From Silene latifolia (taxonomy: Eukaryota; Streptophyta; Magnoliopsida; Caryophyllales; Caryophyllaceae), in assembly GCF_048544455.1 (NCBI RefSeq), contig NC_133532.1, positions 12,340,948 through 12,404,947 of the forward strand: 64,000 bases of DNA. Direction: 5' to 3'. A program made the translations under genes and the position numbers. The stretch's first letter is position 1, and the number at the start of each line of letters is the position of its first letter. This document shows positions 11,239 to 24,257 of the stretch, one piece after another. The notes below the pieces were generated by a model, which saw only the letters and a program-made list of their open reading frames with translations, made no database searches and had not been told where the DNA came from.

Positions 11239-14200
11239 ATGAGTAGGCGACAAACAAGAGGTCAACCAATATATCCTATTGATCTTGAAATTGAAGCTAC
11301 GATAAGAAGACTAGATTCTTTAAGAAGAAGGGGTTTACTAGACACGCCATCGGTAGAAGAAAGTGATCAACAAGAAACCCTTGAAGTGTTTGAGAATCCG
11401 TTTGGAATAATAGAAGAATCTAACATCATGGGTGAACCGGTTCCGATAAGAGAGACTATGGCTCGTAAGCACATAGTCAATCTAAGCATCCAAAGGCCAA
11501 GAATTCAAGCTAATAACTTTGAGATCAAAAATGCCTTGCTCAACCTTGTTCAAGACAACCAATTTGGAGGAGGTCCCTTGGAGAACCCGAATGATCATCT
11601 AAATGAGTTCCTTGAGAATTGTGATATGTACAAGATTAATGGGGTCTCCGATGATGCGGTACACCTTAGGTTGTTCCCACGTTCACTTAGGGGTTCGGCC
11701 AAGGATTGGTTAAAGAATTGTGATGTAGATTCTTTCAAGACATGGGATGAGTTGGCTTCGGCATTTTTGAACAAGTACTTCCCACCCTCAAGAACGACAA
11801 AAGTCAAGAGTGAACTACAAAGCTTTACTCAAGAAGAGGATGAGACCTTATATGAGGCATGAGAGAGGTATAAGAGACTCCAACGGTTATGCCCCCACCA
11901 TGGCATCTACGAGGCCGAGCTAGTGAACAATTTTTACAAGGGGTTAACCCAAGACCTTCGGCTTTCATTAGATGCGGGGTCGGGAAAAGGTGCCTTAGAC
12001 ATTTTGGGGCATAAAGCAGCAAAGGAATTAATTGAGGAGATGGCCTCACAGACTATGGAATGGGGAAGTGATAGACAAATGAGAAAGAACAAGAATAAGG
12101 ATTCTAGCGCGGTTTTGAATGTGGAGGTTAAGGGAATGCTAGATGAACTTACCCAACAAGTTGCTTTGTTAAATTCCAAACCTTCAAGTTCCGATATGAG
12201 GCAAGTCTTGTCTTGTGAGTTGTGTGGGGAACAAGGGCACACTCCAATTGGGTGTCCCTTGATTGCACCCATCCAAGAGGAATGCTATGAGCAAGTGAAT
12301 GGAGTTTGGGAATCCACGTACAAGCGCAAGGCAAGGGTTCAACAATAACAAAAACCAATTTGGTAATGGGAAAAGAACTCATCCTTTCTTGTCTTATGCT
12401 TCACAAAACATTCAAAACCCAACCACTTCCTCACTACAACAACAAGGTTTAATCAAAACCCTCAATTCCAAAGACAAATTCCACCCGGTTTCCAAGGAAA
12501 ATAATTTGTCACTCAAAACCAACAACCATTTGGGGGTTTCAAGGGACAAAATTTCAACCAACCTCAAAACCAAAACTTCAACAACTAAAACTTCCAAACC
12601 CCTAAAAAACCTTCTTAGGAGCAAGCCTTTGAGCAATTGGTGATTGCCAACCAAAAATATGACTCAAAGCTTGACAACCACATTGCCTCACAAGGCCGGG
12701 TTAATGATGAAATAAGAGCATCCCAAAAAGTAACGGAAACCCATGTAGCTCAAATTTCACAACAATTGAGCCAATTGGCTCAAAATCCGGGGAAGTTTCC
12801 GGGTAACACTGTTAACTCAAAGGAAATGAATGCGGTATTCTTGAGAAGTGGAAGACAATTAGAGGAGGTTGAGAAATCTCCAAAGTGGAAGAGGAAAAGG
12901 GTAGCTAGTGAAGCAACGAAAGAACCACCGGTTGAAGTTGTAGTGGAAGGTGAGGTTGAGGTGGAGAAGTCAACGAAAGTGGACAAGGTTGACCCACCAA
13001 AGGAAGATGAACCGATCCCAACAAGAACTAAAGAACCTACTCCACCTCCAAGGGAGTATGTTGCACCAATTCCCTTCCCACAAAGGCTTCCAAGGCCAAG
13101 ACTTGAGAAGAAATATGAAAAATTCATTGAAATTTTGAAAAGCATGAATGTTACCATACCATTTCTTGACATGATAACCGAAATCCCTAGTTATGGGAAA
13201 TTTTTGAAGGAACTTGTCACTATGAAAAAGAAGAATGAAGGGGTACAATCCATTAACCTCTCTCGGGAATGTAATGCAATAATCACTAACAAACTTCCTA
13301 GTAAACTTGAAGACCCGAGAAGCTTTTTTATTCCTTGTTCTATCCAAGGGGTGAAGATAAAGAGAGCATTGTGTGATTTGGGAGCAAGTGTTAGCTTAAT
13401 GCCTCTTTCATTGTTCAAAAAGCTACAATTTGAAGATCTGAAGCCTTCAAGGATCTCCCTACAACTAGCCGATCGTTCGGTCAAGTATCCCTTGAGAGTG
13501 ATTGAGGATGTTCCTTTGATGGTAGGGAAACTAGTGATTCCATGCGACTTCTATGTCATGGACATGCCCGAAGATAACAATGTGCCTATTATTTTGGGGT
13601 GACCTTGTCTAGCCAGCGGTGGAGCAATGATTGATGTGAAGAGTGACAAGTTATCTTTGCAAGTGGGTGAAGACAAAGTTCAATTTGAACTTGCCAAGTC
13701 TATGGAAGCTCCATCTCTAGATGACACTTGTTGTATTGTGAACATTCTAGAGAATCCCATGGAGGAGCATGATCCAAAAGCTTCCTCTATGGATCCTTTG
13801 GAAACTTGTCTTGTCAATGGGTATGAAGTTGATGATAAGGATGTTGAAGCTCTTGCATATGTGTGGATGTTGGACTCCGCTCCAATTCATGAAGAAACTC
13901 TCAAGTTTTAAATGTTGGAAGTTGGTAAGAAGGAGGAGAGTTTCACGCCTCCTCCTACGGTTGAACATAAACCTCATCCCCCATTCCTTGAGATATGAGT
14001 TCTTAGGTGATAACTCCACTTTTCCCGTCATCATCAATAGTGAACTTGATGACACATAAACCTCAAAACTACTTTCTTTGCTAAAAAGGTTTAATGGTGT
14101 CCTTAGGTACGCAATTGGTGACCTCAAAGGGATTAGTCCCTCTTTGTGCACTCATAGAATTTTGCTTGAAAATGAGGATGATTCCTCCATTGAGGCACAA

Positions 14201-16862
14201 AGAAGGCTTAACCCCATAATGAAAGAAGTTGTGAGAAAAGAGGTCCTTAAACTACTTGATGTCGGTATTATCTATCATATTTCGGATAGTAGGTGGGTAA
14301 GCCCGGTTCATGTAGTCCCAAAAAAGGGAGGAATGACGGTAGTGAAAAATGATAAGAATGAACTAATTCCCACTAGAACGGTAACCGGATGGAGGATGTG
14401 TATGGACTATAGAAAATTGAACAAATTCACCCGGAAGGATCACTTTCTTTTACCGTTCATGGACTAAATGTTGGAGAGATTGGCTCAACATAACTACTTT
14501 TGCTTCTTGGATGGTTACTCGGGATTCTTCCAAATCCCTATCCATCCAAGTGATCAAGAGAAGATTACCTTCACTTGTCCATTTGGCACCTATGCATATA
14601 GGAGAATGCCATTTGGCTTATGTAATGCACCATCTACTTTTCAAAGGGTCATGATGTCCATTTTCTCCGATTTTGTTGAACAAGAAATGGAGGTTTTTAT
14701 GGATGATTTTTCGGTTGTTGGAAAATACTTTGAAAGTTGTTTGGCAAATTTGGAGAAAATTTTGAACAAGTGTCATGAGTCTCACCTAGTGCTTAATTGG
14801 GAAAAGTGTCATTTTATGGTACAAGAAGGTGTTGTGTTGGGGGGCATAGTGTCCAATCGTGGAATTGAAGTTGACAAGTCTAAGGTTCAGGTCATTTCTA
14901 GTCTCCCATATCCCACCAATGTCAAGGGGGTGAGAAGTTTTCTTGGTCATGCGGGCTTTTATCGCCGCTTCATCAAGGACTTCTCCAAAACTGCGAGACC
15001 TTTGACCGAATTGTTAGCCAAGGATACTCCCTTTGTGTTCTATAACCGATGTCTTGATGCTTTTAATTGCTTAAAGGAAGCTTTAACAAGTGATCCAATT
15101 ATACAACCTCCGGATTGGAACTTGCCATTTGAGCTAATGTGCGATATAAGTGATCAAGCCTTGGGCGCGGTTTTAGGCCAAAGGAAGGATGGGAAACTAC
15201 ATGCAATTCATTATATACTAGCAAAACTCTTGATGAGGCTCAAACCAACTACTCCACAGCGGAAAAGGAACTATTGGCGGTAGTTTTTGCTATGGAGAAG
15301 TTTCAGACTTATTTGGTGGGAACTAAAGTGATAGTGCACACCGATCATACTACTTTGAGACACTTACTCATCAAAAAGGAGTTCAAGCCTCGGTTGATTA
15401 GCTGGATACTACTACTACAAGAGTTTGACAGGGAGATAAGAGACAAAAAGGGAGTTGAGAATGTGATAGCCGACCATTTGTCCCGGTTGATTAACCACAA
15501 TGTTAAGGATGGACTTCCCATCAATGACTATTTGCCCGATGGTCATTTGTTATCCTTATGTTTGGGAGAAGCACCATGGTATGCCGAGTATGTCAATTAT
15601 TTGGCATGTGGAGTGATTCCTTATGGCTATGACTCGCACAAAAATAAGAAATTTTTCCATGACATAAGGCAATACTATTGGGAGGATCCTTGTCTATACA
15701 AGACATGTGCCGATGGGGTCGTTAGAAGATGTGTTCCGGAGGAAGAATGGAAATCTATTATCTCTCATTGTCATGATCTCCCTTGTAGAGGACATGCAAG
15801 TGTGACAAAGACCGGAGCTAAGATTTTGCAATGCGGATTCTATTGGCCATCGTTGTTCAAGGATGTTGCTTCTTATGTTAAGGCTTGTGACCGGTGTCAA
15901 AGGACCGGAAATATTTCCAAGAGAAATGAGATGCCCCAAAATTTCATATTGGAGATTGAAGTATTTGATATTTGGGGAATAGATTTTCAAGGACCATTCC
16001 CCTCCTCTTACAGCAACAAGTACATCTTAGTTGCGGTAGATTATATCTCAAAATGGGTGGAAGCAATAGCCACCCCAACCGATGATGCTAAGCTTGTGAG
16101 CAAGTTCAAGAGGAAGGTGATATTTCCGAGATTTGGCGTACCCCGTGTCTTGATAAGTGATAGGGGCACTCATTTTCTTGAGACCAAATTTGAAGCTCTA
16201 TTGAGGAAGTATGGAGTTCAACACCGCCGTGGAATTGGATACCACCCACAAACAAGTGGGCAAGTTGAGATCTCAAACAAGGAAATCAAGTCTATTTTGG
16301 AGAAGACGGTAAATAGCTCAAGGATGGATTGGGCAATGAAGCTTGATGATGCTTTGTGGGCTTATCGAACGACTTTCAAAACACCGATTGGCACCTCGCC
16401 TTTCCGCCTAGTATATGGGAAAGCATGCCACCTTTCGGTTGAGCTAGAGCACCGAACCTATTGGGCGATCAAGTACCTCAACTTTGACTTAAAAAGCTCC
16501 CAAGAGAAGCGGTTGTTGGATCTCAATTTCTTGGATAAATTTAGGCTTGAGGCCTATGAAAATGCTAAGCTTTAAAATAAAGAACAAAGAGATATCATGA
16601 CAAGCGGATCATTAGAAGAGAATTCAAGGAGGGCGAAATGGTCCTTCTATTTAATCAACACTTGAAATTCTTCTCGGGAAAGCTGCGGTCAAGATGGTCG
16701 GAGCCGTTCACCGTAACACGTGCTTTTCCTTATGGCACAGTGGAGGTTACAAGCAATGATCGCACTTTCAAGGTTAATGGCCAACGGCTAAAGCACTACG
16801 TTGCCAGATCGCCCCTCTTGAAGAATGTAAGCTCCATTGATACTTGTCTTGTCCGTCCTTGA
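11239..16862 (+). other. Athila A gag-pol region
   Basis: The gag begins MSRRQTRGQPIYPI shortly after the primer site and has a retrotransposon gag domain (DHLNEFLENCDMYK, LRGSAKDWLK), a CCHC knuckle near 12220 and a glutamine/asparagine-rich stretch. It is followed by a protease (ALCDLGASVSLMP), a reverse transcriptase (FLDGYSGFFQIP, FGLCNAPSTFQR, FMDDFSVV), RNase H ([12 protein letters not shown]), a zinc-binding integrase N-terminus (H, H, CDRCQ near 15890) and an integrase core ([29 protein letters not shown]). Domain order is the normal gypsy order of RT, RNase H, integrase. Very similar sequence recurs at 60225-64000. The region is broken and is described only as a fossil. Confidence 0.92.
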
Positions 16863-17159
16863 ATCTCATTTCTTTCTTGATGACTTGTCCGTTTACATAA
16901 GCAATATCATGACTTGGTCGAGCCTACGACGTAAAACAAGAGCGCTACTTGGGAGGCAACCCATGGATTTTTTAAATAGCATGCATATTAGCTAGACAAT
17001 GAGGAATTTGGAAACATCATACTCGGCACGATGGAGTTGGTGTTGGAGTCTAGGAGGAATTCCGATAAATTAATTGTTTTTGGGAGAGTTGATTTTTGAA
17101 ATGTTCCATCCTTGATAAATTCTTGATGCTTGAAGCAATGAATATGCCAAAAGGGGATC

Positions 17160-17545
17160 TGAGCCTGTGGACCGGCGGCCTGTTTACAACCGGCTCAAAA
17201 CCCGCTGTAACTTTTGGATATATTTCACGTATGAAAGGGTGGAGAAAATGAGAAAAAGGACTCCCAGCCGGCGGGCCGGCTGAGAGTCACATTATGAGAA
17301 GGAATTCTGAGAAAGTCTAAGGGACTCCCATCCGGTCGGCCGGCTGATAGTCATATTGCACTTGAAAACTTTTCGAAAAACAAGGAGAAAGGGGTACCAG
17401 CCAGTCGACCGGCGGCCGGTCTCTGACCGGCGGCCGGTCTCTGACCGGCGCAAAACCCACTGTAACTTTTGACAAAAAATCAAAATTTCTCAAGGCTACC
17501 AGCCGGCCGACAGGCGGCCGGTCCCTGACCGGCCCAGACCCCTAC
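17160..17545 (+). repeat. CCGGC palindrome cluster upstream of the env-like ORF
   Basis: GC-rich stretch with repeated short palindromic units of the type CAGCCGGC / GCCGGCTG / GCGGCCGG, for example near 17172, 17268, 17330, 17400-17450 and 17505-17525. The same kind of unit occurs in the LTRs of this element and of the Athila at 58025. Between the units lie copies of a phrase also found in the LTR (AACCCGCTGTAACTTTTG, the reverse of AAAGTTACAGCGGGTT). It may be a transplanted LTR control segment upstream of the env-like ORF, which is inference. Confidence 0.7.
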
Positions 17546-17935
17546 CCTTGCTCCTTTATCACCTCATAACCACTCATTTTCTTATCACTTTCTAAAAATC
17601 TCTCTCTCTTCAAACACAAACACATCCTCCATCTTTTCTCCTCACCAACTCAACCCCAAATCCTGAAAATCATCATCAAATCATCCATATTTTGAGCTAA
17701 AACTTCCTTTTAACCATATATTATCACTCCAAACTCCATTTTTTAACACTAAAACAGCAAAAATCATCACTTTCAATTCTAGGGTTAGAGAAATCCGAAA
17801 ATTCAACATCAATTTTTGGTAAGTTCTTTTCTCTAACTTTGCTTATTTAAGGTTTATTTGTCTTTTTAAGCATTTTTTTGTGGAAAATTTGGGGTTTAAC
17901 TTGGGTTAATAAGGTAAGATATCTATTTGAGGTAG

Positions 17936-19778
17936 ATGACACGAAACAAGAGGCCTAGAAACGATGCTAGCACTAGTGGAGCCGAGATTGCACCCGACCC
18001 AACCTTCCTGGAGGTCATTTTCATTTGCGAGGCACATAAGGTAAGGTTTTCTCACCTTAAATCTAGTGAAATTATCCCTACTAGATTTATTTGTCTCAAT
18101 ACCTTGAGAAGGCTTGGATGGGATACCGAATGTGAGAGTTTATTTGATGGGGTCGGGATGGGAGCTATGTACAAATTGCATCGCCAAACTTTTTCTAGGA
18201 TTACACTTGAATTTTTGTCCTCCCTTGAAGTGGAGAAAAATAAGAATACAAGTAAGATAACCGGTATTCCATTTCGGTTAATGAACAAGACAATTCAAGT
18301 GACCCTTGAGAAATTTGGGAGAATTTTTGGGTTGCCAAGTATGGGGAGCCACCTTCCCCCGACTAGGTATGATCAAAAGGAGTTGTGGAAAGCGATTTCG
18401 GGTGAAAATATTGATGATGAACCAAAAATGAAAGAAAGTCATATTCATAGCCCTATCATCCGGACTTGGCACCGCTCTATGGGGTAGACCATATTTGGGA
18501 GGCATGAGCCTCACAATATGCGCTCCGATGAGCTCTACATTCTTGGGAGCTACCTTAGGCAACACCCCAAAGCGTACCAAATCAATATTGCCCACCTATT
18601 GATCCTCCATTTGCAAAAGCTTGGCAACAACATCCGGAACAATTCACCGATCGTGGTAGGGGGTTTGATAACCCAAATTGGCAAGGAGACGGTAGGCTTT
18701 GTAGAGTCACGACATCGAGCGGTATAGGGGGTCACCATCATAGATAGTAACCATTTGACCTCACTTTTCTTTACTCGGTATGATTGGGATGATAAAAAGA
18801 CTTACCTTGTGATTCGGAAGAGCTTGACCTGAATTGCTCTCCCAAATGCCGACATGCTTACCCTTGAACCGGACAAAGACAAATATCTCCTTCCTATTGC
18901 AAACCCTATCGTTCCTACAACCCGACAAGTAGTCCGTATCACTCTCTCTTACGAAAGAAATGTGCAAGGACCAACCCAATCATCTTACAACTATGATGCC
19001 CTGCCCGAAACCGAAACATCTACCTCCGGGCAACCTCCCCAATACCAAGCCATTGACCCCAAGGTAATGGAGCTCATGGAGCGAATGAACCTCGGGATTG
19101 GGAAGGTGCAAACCTCTTTAGATGATTTCCGCACCCACGTTGACAAACGTTTTGAGCAAGTCGATGACTCCTTGGCCCGAGCACACCAAAAAATTGATAG
19201 AATCTACGTGGATCAAGCCCTAGGAAACTACCCACTCTATGAGGACTACGCTTCCCGAAGAATGGTCCCCCTGATGGCCCTTTTCCCTCTTACTTCAACT
19301 TGCCAAATGGAGGGTACGTTAATCCGGGAATTCATGGGGGTCTCAACTTGCACCCCGACTACTATAGCGCCCCTTCCTTCCAAACTAGTGGAGGATTTGA
19401 CTACAGCCAAGGAGGTGGCTACGGTGGTTTTATGGGGGGGAGGGGAGGAGGGGCTTTGATGGCCAAGGAGGGTCAGGTCCGGGAGGAAACACCACCACCA
19501 CCGGTATGGATGCTCCATACAACCCTCATGACAACCTAGGAGGGTATGGTGGTAGTGGTAGCGGGTTTGATATTCTTGATGGTGGATATGGTGGTAGCGG
19601 GAGAGGGTTTGATTCTCATGATAGTGGATATGGTGGTAGTGGAAGTGGATATGGAAGAAGTGGCGGCTTTGATGATGGAGGCCGCGGGAAAGAAAAATTT
19701 GTTGTTGAAGTTGATGATGAAGATGAAAATGAAGATGCGGGACGCCCATTAGTAGGCTACGGCTCGGACACCGAATGA
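17936..19778 (+). other. Athila env-like ORF region (ORF-1 family)
   Basis: Starts MTRNKRPRNDASTSG and carries the conserved block of the Athila ORF-1/env-like family (FGRIFGLPSMG, then LYILGSYLRQHPKAYQIN, IVVGGLITQIG). A predicted helical stretch follows (MERMNLGIGKVQTSLDDFRTHVD), then a glycine-rich tail from about 19300 with repeated GGYGGSGSGFD units. Its function is not established; it sits where env lies in retroviruses. I see no convincing transmembrane helix or signal peptide. It is broken. A much more worn relative lies on the minus strand at 33560-34830. Confidence 0.78.
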
Positions 19779-20456
19779 GCCTTGATCTTTGCTCCCACCT
19801 TGAAAATCCAAAGCCAAGTATGATCTCCTACAATCCAAACTTCTCATTCATATTTAAATTTTTGTATGCATTTAGGTAGATGTATAATATGTAGGATAGT
19901 TCATCATTTAGTTTCATCCATTTAGAATTGCACTAGTTTTCAATTTGTATAAATTGTCACATATAGGATTGCATCCATGTAGACTACCTTGCATCATACT
20001 TCTATTCTTGCATTTAGTTAAATCATGCATTGCATCCCATTTTAAAAAAAAACAAAAAAAACTGAAAATTGAAAACCCAAAAATATGTTCTTTTAATTTG
20101 AATAAAGTTTGCCTCTTAACCACACTTCGTCGTCATTGGATGTTGTAAATAATAAGTGTGGGAGGAGGCAAAAAAAAAATACAAAAACATGTTCCTTACT
20201 TTTGCAAAAATTCAAAAAAAAAATCTTCTTATTTTTCAAATATTAAAAATACCAAAAACATGTATTTCCTTTTTTTTAATTTCCTCCACACATTTATTTT
20301 CAAATATCCAAAAAAATCCAAAAATATGTTCTTTAATTTCGAAAAAATTCAAAAACCACCAAAAATATGTTGGTTATTTTCCCTATTCTCTCCCTATACT
20401 TTGTTCCATTGAGGACAATGTAAATTTCAAGTGTGGGGAGGGAAATATCTACTTTG

Positions 20457-20519
<63 letters not shown>

Positions 20520-20530
20520 TAGAAAAAATT

Positions 20531-20578
<48 letters not shown>

Positions 20579-21474
20579 TGGCTAACCTTTGGCATAGGCA
20601 CAACCAACTAAGGCAAAAAGGAGCTAGAAGACCGCTTGGTAAACTCGTTCTAATCTCTTACTCCTTTACCGTTCTTTCTTTATATATCTTGCATATTTGA
20701 AGGAGGGTGGGTATTTTTGTGCCTTGGTTGTTCCTTCTAGGAACTTTTGGATTGATGAGTTGGTTTTGATGTGCTGATAGGTTTAGCCAACTTGTTCCAT
20801 GTTCACCTTATGTTTATTTCCGTTTCTCGCATGCATTCGTTTCACATGTACATATGTGTTGTGTTTACTTCTTTGTTGCATTGAGTTTGTATATAAATTT
20901 TTAAACAAAATATGGTCTAGGAAGGGAGCATGATACCCTCTATGATGAATTTGTCTTGGCCGTGTCTTTTCCCTCTTAGTAGCTTGCACCCTTTTGACCC
21001 AAATACCCGGGAAATGAGGCTTGACCAAAAGTATTGACCACCCTGTGAGACCATAAGACCGTAGTCTAGGCCTAGATTTCGACATAGCTACTTACATGTG
21101 AGATTTAGAGCCTCCTTTGGACCGGGACATCAATGCTATGAGACGGTATCTCCCGACCAAAACCTTTGGTTTTTGAAACAAAACCTTACGCTTAGATGAG
21201 GATAGCGGATTGACCTTTTGATTGATGCATCCTATTCTTGATTACATGCTTAGTTGTTGGATGTGTCTAAATTTTCCGCAAGCCCCCACTTGCCTTGCAA
21301 AGGAGTGCATACCTCATTGCACCTCATTATGAGTTGAAGGGACGGAGGAGGCCCGTTAATTGCCTACCATTGGATATTATTAGTTTAGATTAGCACTAGT
21401 TAATTAAGGGTCTTATCTTTTGCTCACTAGCTTACTCGGGGACGAGTAAGAGCTAAGTGTGGGTTGATGAGTGG
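19779..21474 (+). other. Athila A 3' non-coding region with hairpin and polypurine tract
   Basis: Non-coding 1.7 kb between the env-like region and the 3' LTR. It holds repeated phrases of the type CAAAAATATGTTC (20080-20370), the TA microsatellite at 20461-20574, and near its end a perfect 8-bp hairpin (CTTACTCG, loop GGGA, CGAGTAAG at 21431-21450). The polypurine tract (AGTGTGGGT) ends at 21474. Confidence 0.75.
20461..20574. repeat. (TA)n microsatellite, two blocks
   Basis: Two long TA dinucleotide runs (about 20461-20516 and 20536-20574) separated by a short AT-rich spacer. Length here is likely to be uncertain in an assembly. Confidence 0.95.
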
Positions 21475-23324
21475 TCATTTGGCCTCACTTTCCCCCTTCT
21501 TCCCTATACATTTTGTCCTAAATCTAGACGGTTTTGGCCTCTTTAGCTTGCATTTTGTAGCTTTAGTCCCGTACTACGAGCTTATATCATTTCATGCAGG
21601 TTTGGGACCCGAGAGGACTAAAGAAGCTAGCTAAGAACATCATGGAACAAGTATGAGAAAGAAGATTGAAGAAAGGCGTAAAAGGGCTCCCAGCCGATCA
21701 GCCGGCAGCCGATCGGCCGGCAGCCGGTCAGCCGGCTGAAAGTCCCTCCTTACAGCCGGTTCAGAGACGGCAGCCGGTTGACCGGCTCATCATACCTGGC
21801 AACTCAATTTTGGCTGAAAGTTAGAGTGGGTTTTGTGCCGGTCCAGGACCGGCGGTCGGCCAACCGGCCGAGACCCCTTTTCCCCGCATTTCTATTTCTT
21901 TGTAATTTTCGGCCCATTTCTTTTGTAAACTATAAACACCCCTCCCCTAATTCATTTTCACACACAACCCTAGATCTATATTTTTCCTTACCCAGTTTGA
22001 ATTTCTCATAATTAGTTTGATAATCCTTCCTTAATTAGAACAAGTTCTTCAATAATTACTTCATTATTAGTACTAGAAATTGGGTTGTAACAAGATTGAA
22101 GATTTCTCCTTTCTTATTTCAATCCAAGTTCCTTTCTTTGCTATTGAATTGGTACAATTTCTCTCCTTAGTTTCATTTGTTTACATTTTCTTTCTCTAAA
22201 GTTTTATTTAGTTGTTTATGTTAGAATTCTTCTCTTTGTTGTTTGATTGTTGTTTTTCTCTCTCTTGTTCATCTTTTCCTTGTTCACCATTGTTGTTTTC
22301 ACCCAAATATTGAGTCTTTGGATTTCTTGTGTTAAAGTTTGTGTCTTTTGGTTTAATCCTTACCCATCTTAGACTAATTTGCCTTTCCTCATAGTTTTGT
22401 TGAATTATTGCACGATTAATTGTAGAATCCAATTTCACATCATGTTTATCCTTAAAGAATCCATCTTTATTCATTGCCTTGTCTTAAAAACCATGATTAG
22501 TGAGTAGTACCCTTGCTAGGGTGCGATTGGGCACTTGCATGAGTGATTAACATGTTTTATTCCATTTAAATAGTCATTAAGGGGAAATTGGTAGGGTTTA
22601 CCTTAGGATTTATTTTGTTGATGTTGTAATTTGGGATTTTGGTTGATTGATGACCCTTGTCCACCAATAGGAATTGGTTAGGTCCTAGGCTGACCACCCA
22701 TTTACTTCCTTGGCCTATTTGGGTTGAACCCGGGAGGGAGAGCCTAAAGAGGGTGCCTTTGGGAACCGGTTTGAATTTCACCTTTGGGAAAAGGGGTGGG
22801 AAGGTCGGGAATTTATCGTATTCTTAGTGACTCCTAGCAAAAATCGACTACCTTTGGGATGGCGCGCGTCCTAGGGTCTTAGAGTATTGTATAGGAGAGT
22901 CCGAGTCATGAGCCCGGGAGGGAGTTGAGTCGGTAGGTCTAGTGTCCTATTGTGAGCCTGGGAGGGAGCCAATAGGCGAATTAGAGGCGTTTTCCCCCGC
23001 CTTGTATTCCCAAGATGAGTAATTGCTGGAATTAGCATGATAATTATGAATGTTTGTAGCCTAATCGTGCCCTAGTCCTTTCATATCTTGAGTAAAACAT
23101 TATTCCAATTAGCTTCTTCTTTTAATTTAGTTGTTGTTTAATTAGTTTCATTTGCATGTCATTTAGTGTAGCTCACTTAGTCATTTTATCAATCAAACCT
23201 ATTTTCTTCGACTTAGCTAAACTTAAGAATAATAACAATTGGTAATCTCCCATACTCCTAGTTATTCGACCCTCAAGTAGTGTTACTAAATACGTTCACT
23301 TGCGAGGTTAAGCTTGAACCATCA
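21475..23324 (+). repeat. 3' LTR of Athila A
   Basis: 1,850 bp, starting TGATGAGTGG and ending CCATCA next to the CCGCT target copy. It lacks the Helitron, and in place of the 86-bp tandem duplication it has CAGCCGATC/CAGCCGGTC-type repeats at about 21690-21785. Confidence 0.93.
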
Positions 23325-24038
23325 CCGCTCTTCATCACATTGCTTCTTCAACTCGTCTAAGTTCTCCTTGTTGAAGATTAGTCTCCTCGTCACAGTCTTT
23401 TCCTTACAAATGGCACCTTCAGGATCATACATCTCGTTCAGGTCCGTCGAAGGAAAAAATGATGCCGAATCAAATATAACCGATTCTGTGTCATTATTAT
23501 CGGAAACCCATCGAGCATTATGAGCCCAAGCGTTAATAAACGCGACAGTGGTTGCTGCGTCAGCAAACTTATGCAAAATGCACATACTTATAGCCATACC
23601 GCCACACGAAAAGTGATTAACTTGGACTGCGGTTACTACGCTCTTGTTAGTGCTAAGAGGTGGAAAGGGCAATAGCCTTGTTAATTCCTCCGGATCTGGA
23701 TTCGCTAGAATTTCCGCTAGGCTTGTTAAAACATCAGCTTCATTAAACTCGACCCCTTCATCGTTGCAATTGATTAATAAGTTGCCTTGAATCCTTCCGG
23801 CTAGTGGGTAGAACTGAACCAATGTCTCGGAAAGCGACTTTTTGAGAAAGTTTATATTGGTATTTTGAGAGATTATTGTGATTAAATGGAGTTTGATAAA
23901 AGAATATGTATGGAATGTGAATAGAAGGTAGAAATTGGTCTATATTGGTGAGTTGGAGGGTCTTAAGGTGTGATTTGGAGTTTGAGGAAATGGCTTGATC
24001 ATTTCTTTTGATTTGATCTCAACTTCGATTTTTGCCAT
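23325..24038 (-). pseudogene. BAHD acyltransferase, N-terminal half (split gene)
   Basis: N-terminal part of the acyltransferase whose C-terminal half is at 7917-8515. I chose the ATG at 24036-24038 because it opens MAKIEVEIKSKEMIKP, a normal BAHD start. Conserved blocks follow: QFLPSIHIPYIFFYQ, then LVQFYPLAGRI near 23810, and the catalytic HXXXD motif as HKFAD near 23560. The N-terminal 90 codons need two frame changes, one near 23965 and one near 23890 that restores the first, so the copy may have been damaged independently of the transposon. The frame reaches KKQCDEER exactly at the Athila edge and resumes on the other side. The enzyme would act in the cytosol on an acyl-CoA and an unknown acceptor. 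I infer it is non-functional. Confidence 0.88.
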
Positions 24039-24103
24039 TTTGATAGTTATTTTTTGGTTTTTTGAGAATTATTTTTTGGTTTTTTCGAGAAAATACGTGC
24101 TCC

Positions 24104-24172
24104 TTCTCCTCCTCCTTCTCCTCCTCCTCCTCCTCCTCCTCCTCCTCCTCCTCCTCTTCTTCTTCTTCTGTT
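24104..24172. repeat. (CTC)n microsatellite in the BAHD 5' region
   Basis: Run of CTC/TCC triplets grading into TTC. On the BAHD strand it is a GAG/GAA-rich tract about 65-135 bp upstream of the start codon, a common position for purine-rich repeats in plant 5' leaders. Confidence 0.9.
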
Positions 24173-24257
24173 GATCATACTCTAACCTAAATCTCAATTT
24201 ATATCCATGCATATGCAGACAATCATAATTTATATTTTTTTTCAAAAATCGTTACAA

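Larger units (their letters stand above)
8516..23324 (+). mobile_element. Athila-lineage Ty3/gypsy retrotransposon A (fossil, 14.8 kb)
   Basis: Begins TGATGAGTGG and ends CCATCA, flanked by CCGCT at 8511-8515 and 23325-23329. The primer site complementary to tRNA-Asp (TGGCGCTGTTGCCAGGGA) lies at 11134-11151, a hallmark of Athila. Parts: 5' LTR 8516-11127; gag about 11239-12640 with a CCHC knuckle (CELCGEQGHTPIGC); protease (CDLGAS) near 13375; reverse transcriptase about 14080-15000; RNase H about 15100-15480; integrase about 15640-16580; env-like ORF region about 17936-19778; long non-coding stretch; polypurine tract just before the 3' LTR at 21475-23324. It is broken, with at least half a dozen breaks. 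The LTRs differ by roughly 3-5% where aligned by eye, which suggests an age of one to a few million years. The element splits a BAHD gene and carries a Helitron in its 5' LTR. Confidence 0.95.

Noticed and set aside
19246-19749. Histidine-rich minus-strand open frame
   Set aside because: It is the reverse reading of the glycine-rich tail of the Athila env-like region.
20156-20611. Plus-strand frame with a long Ile-Tyr run
   Set aside because: It is translation of the TA microsatellite and the surrounding A/T-rich repeats.
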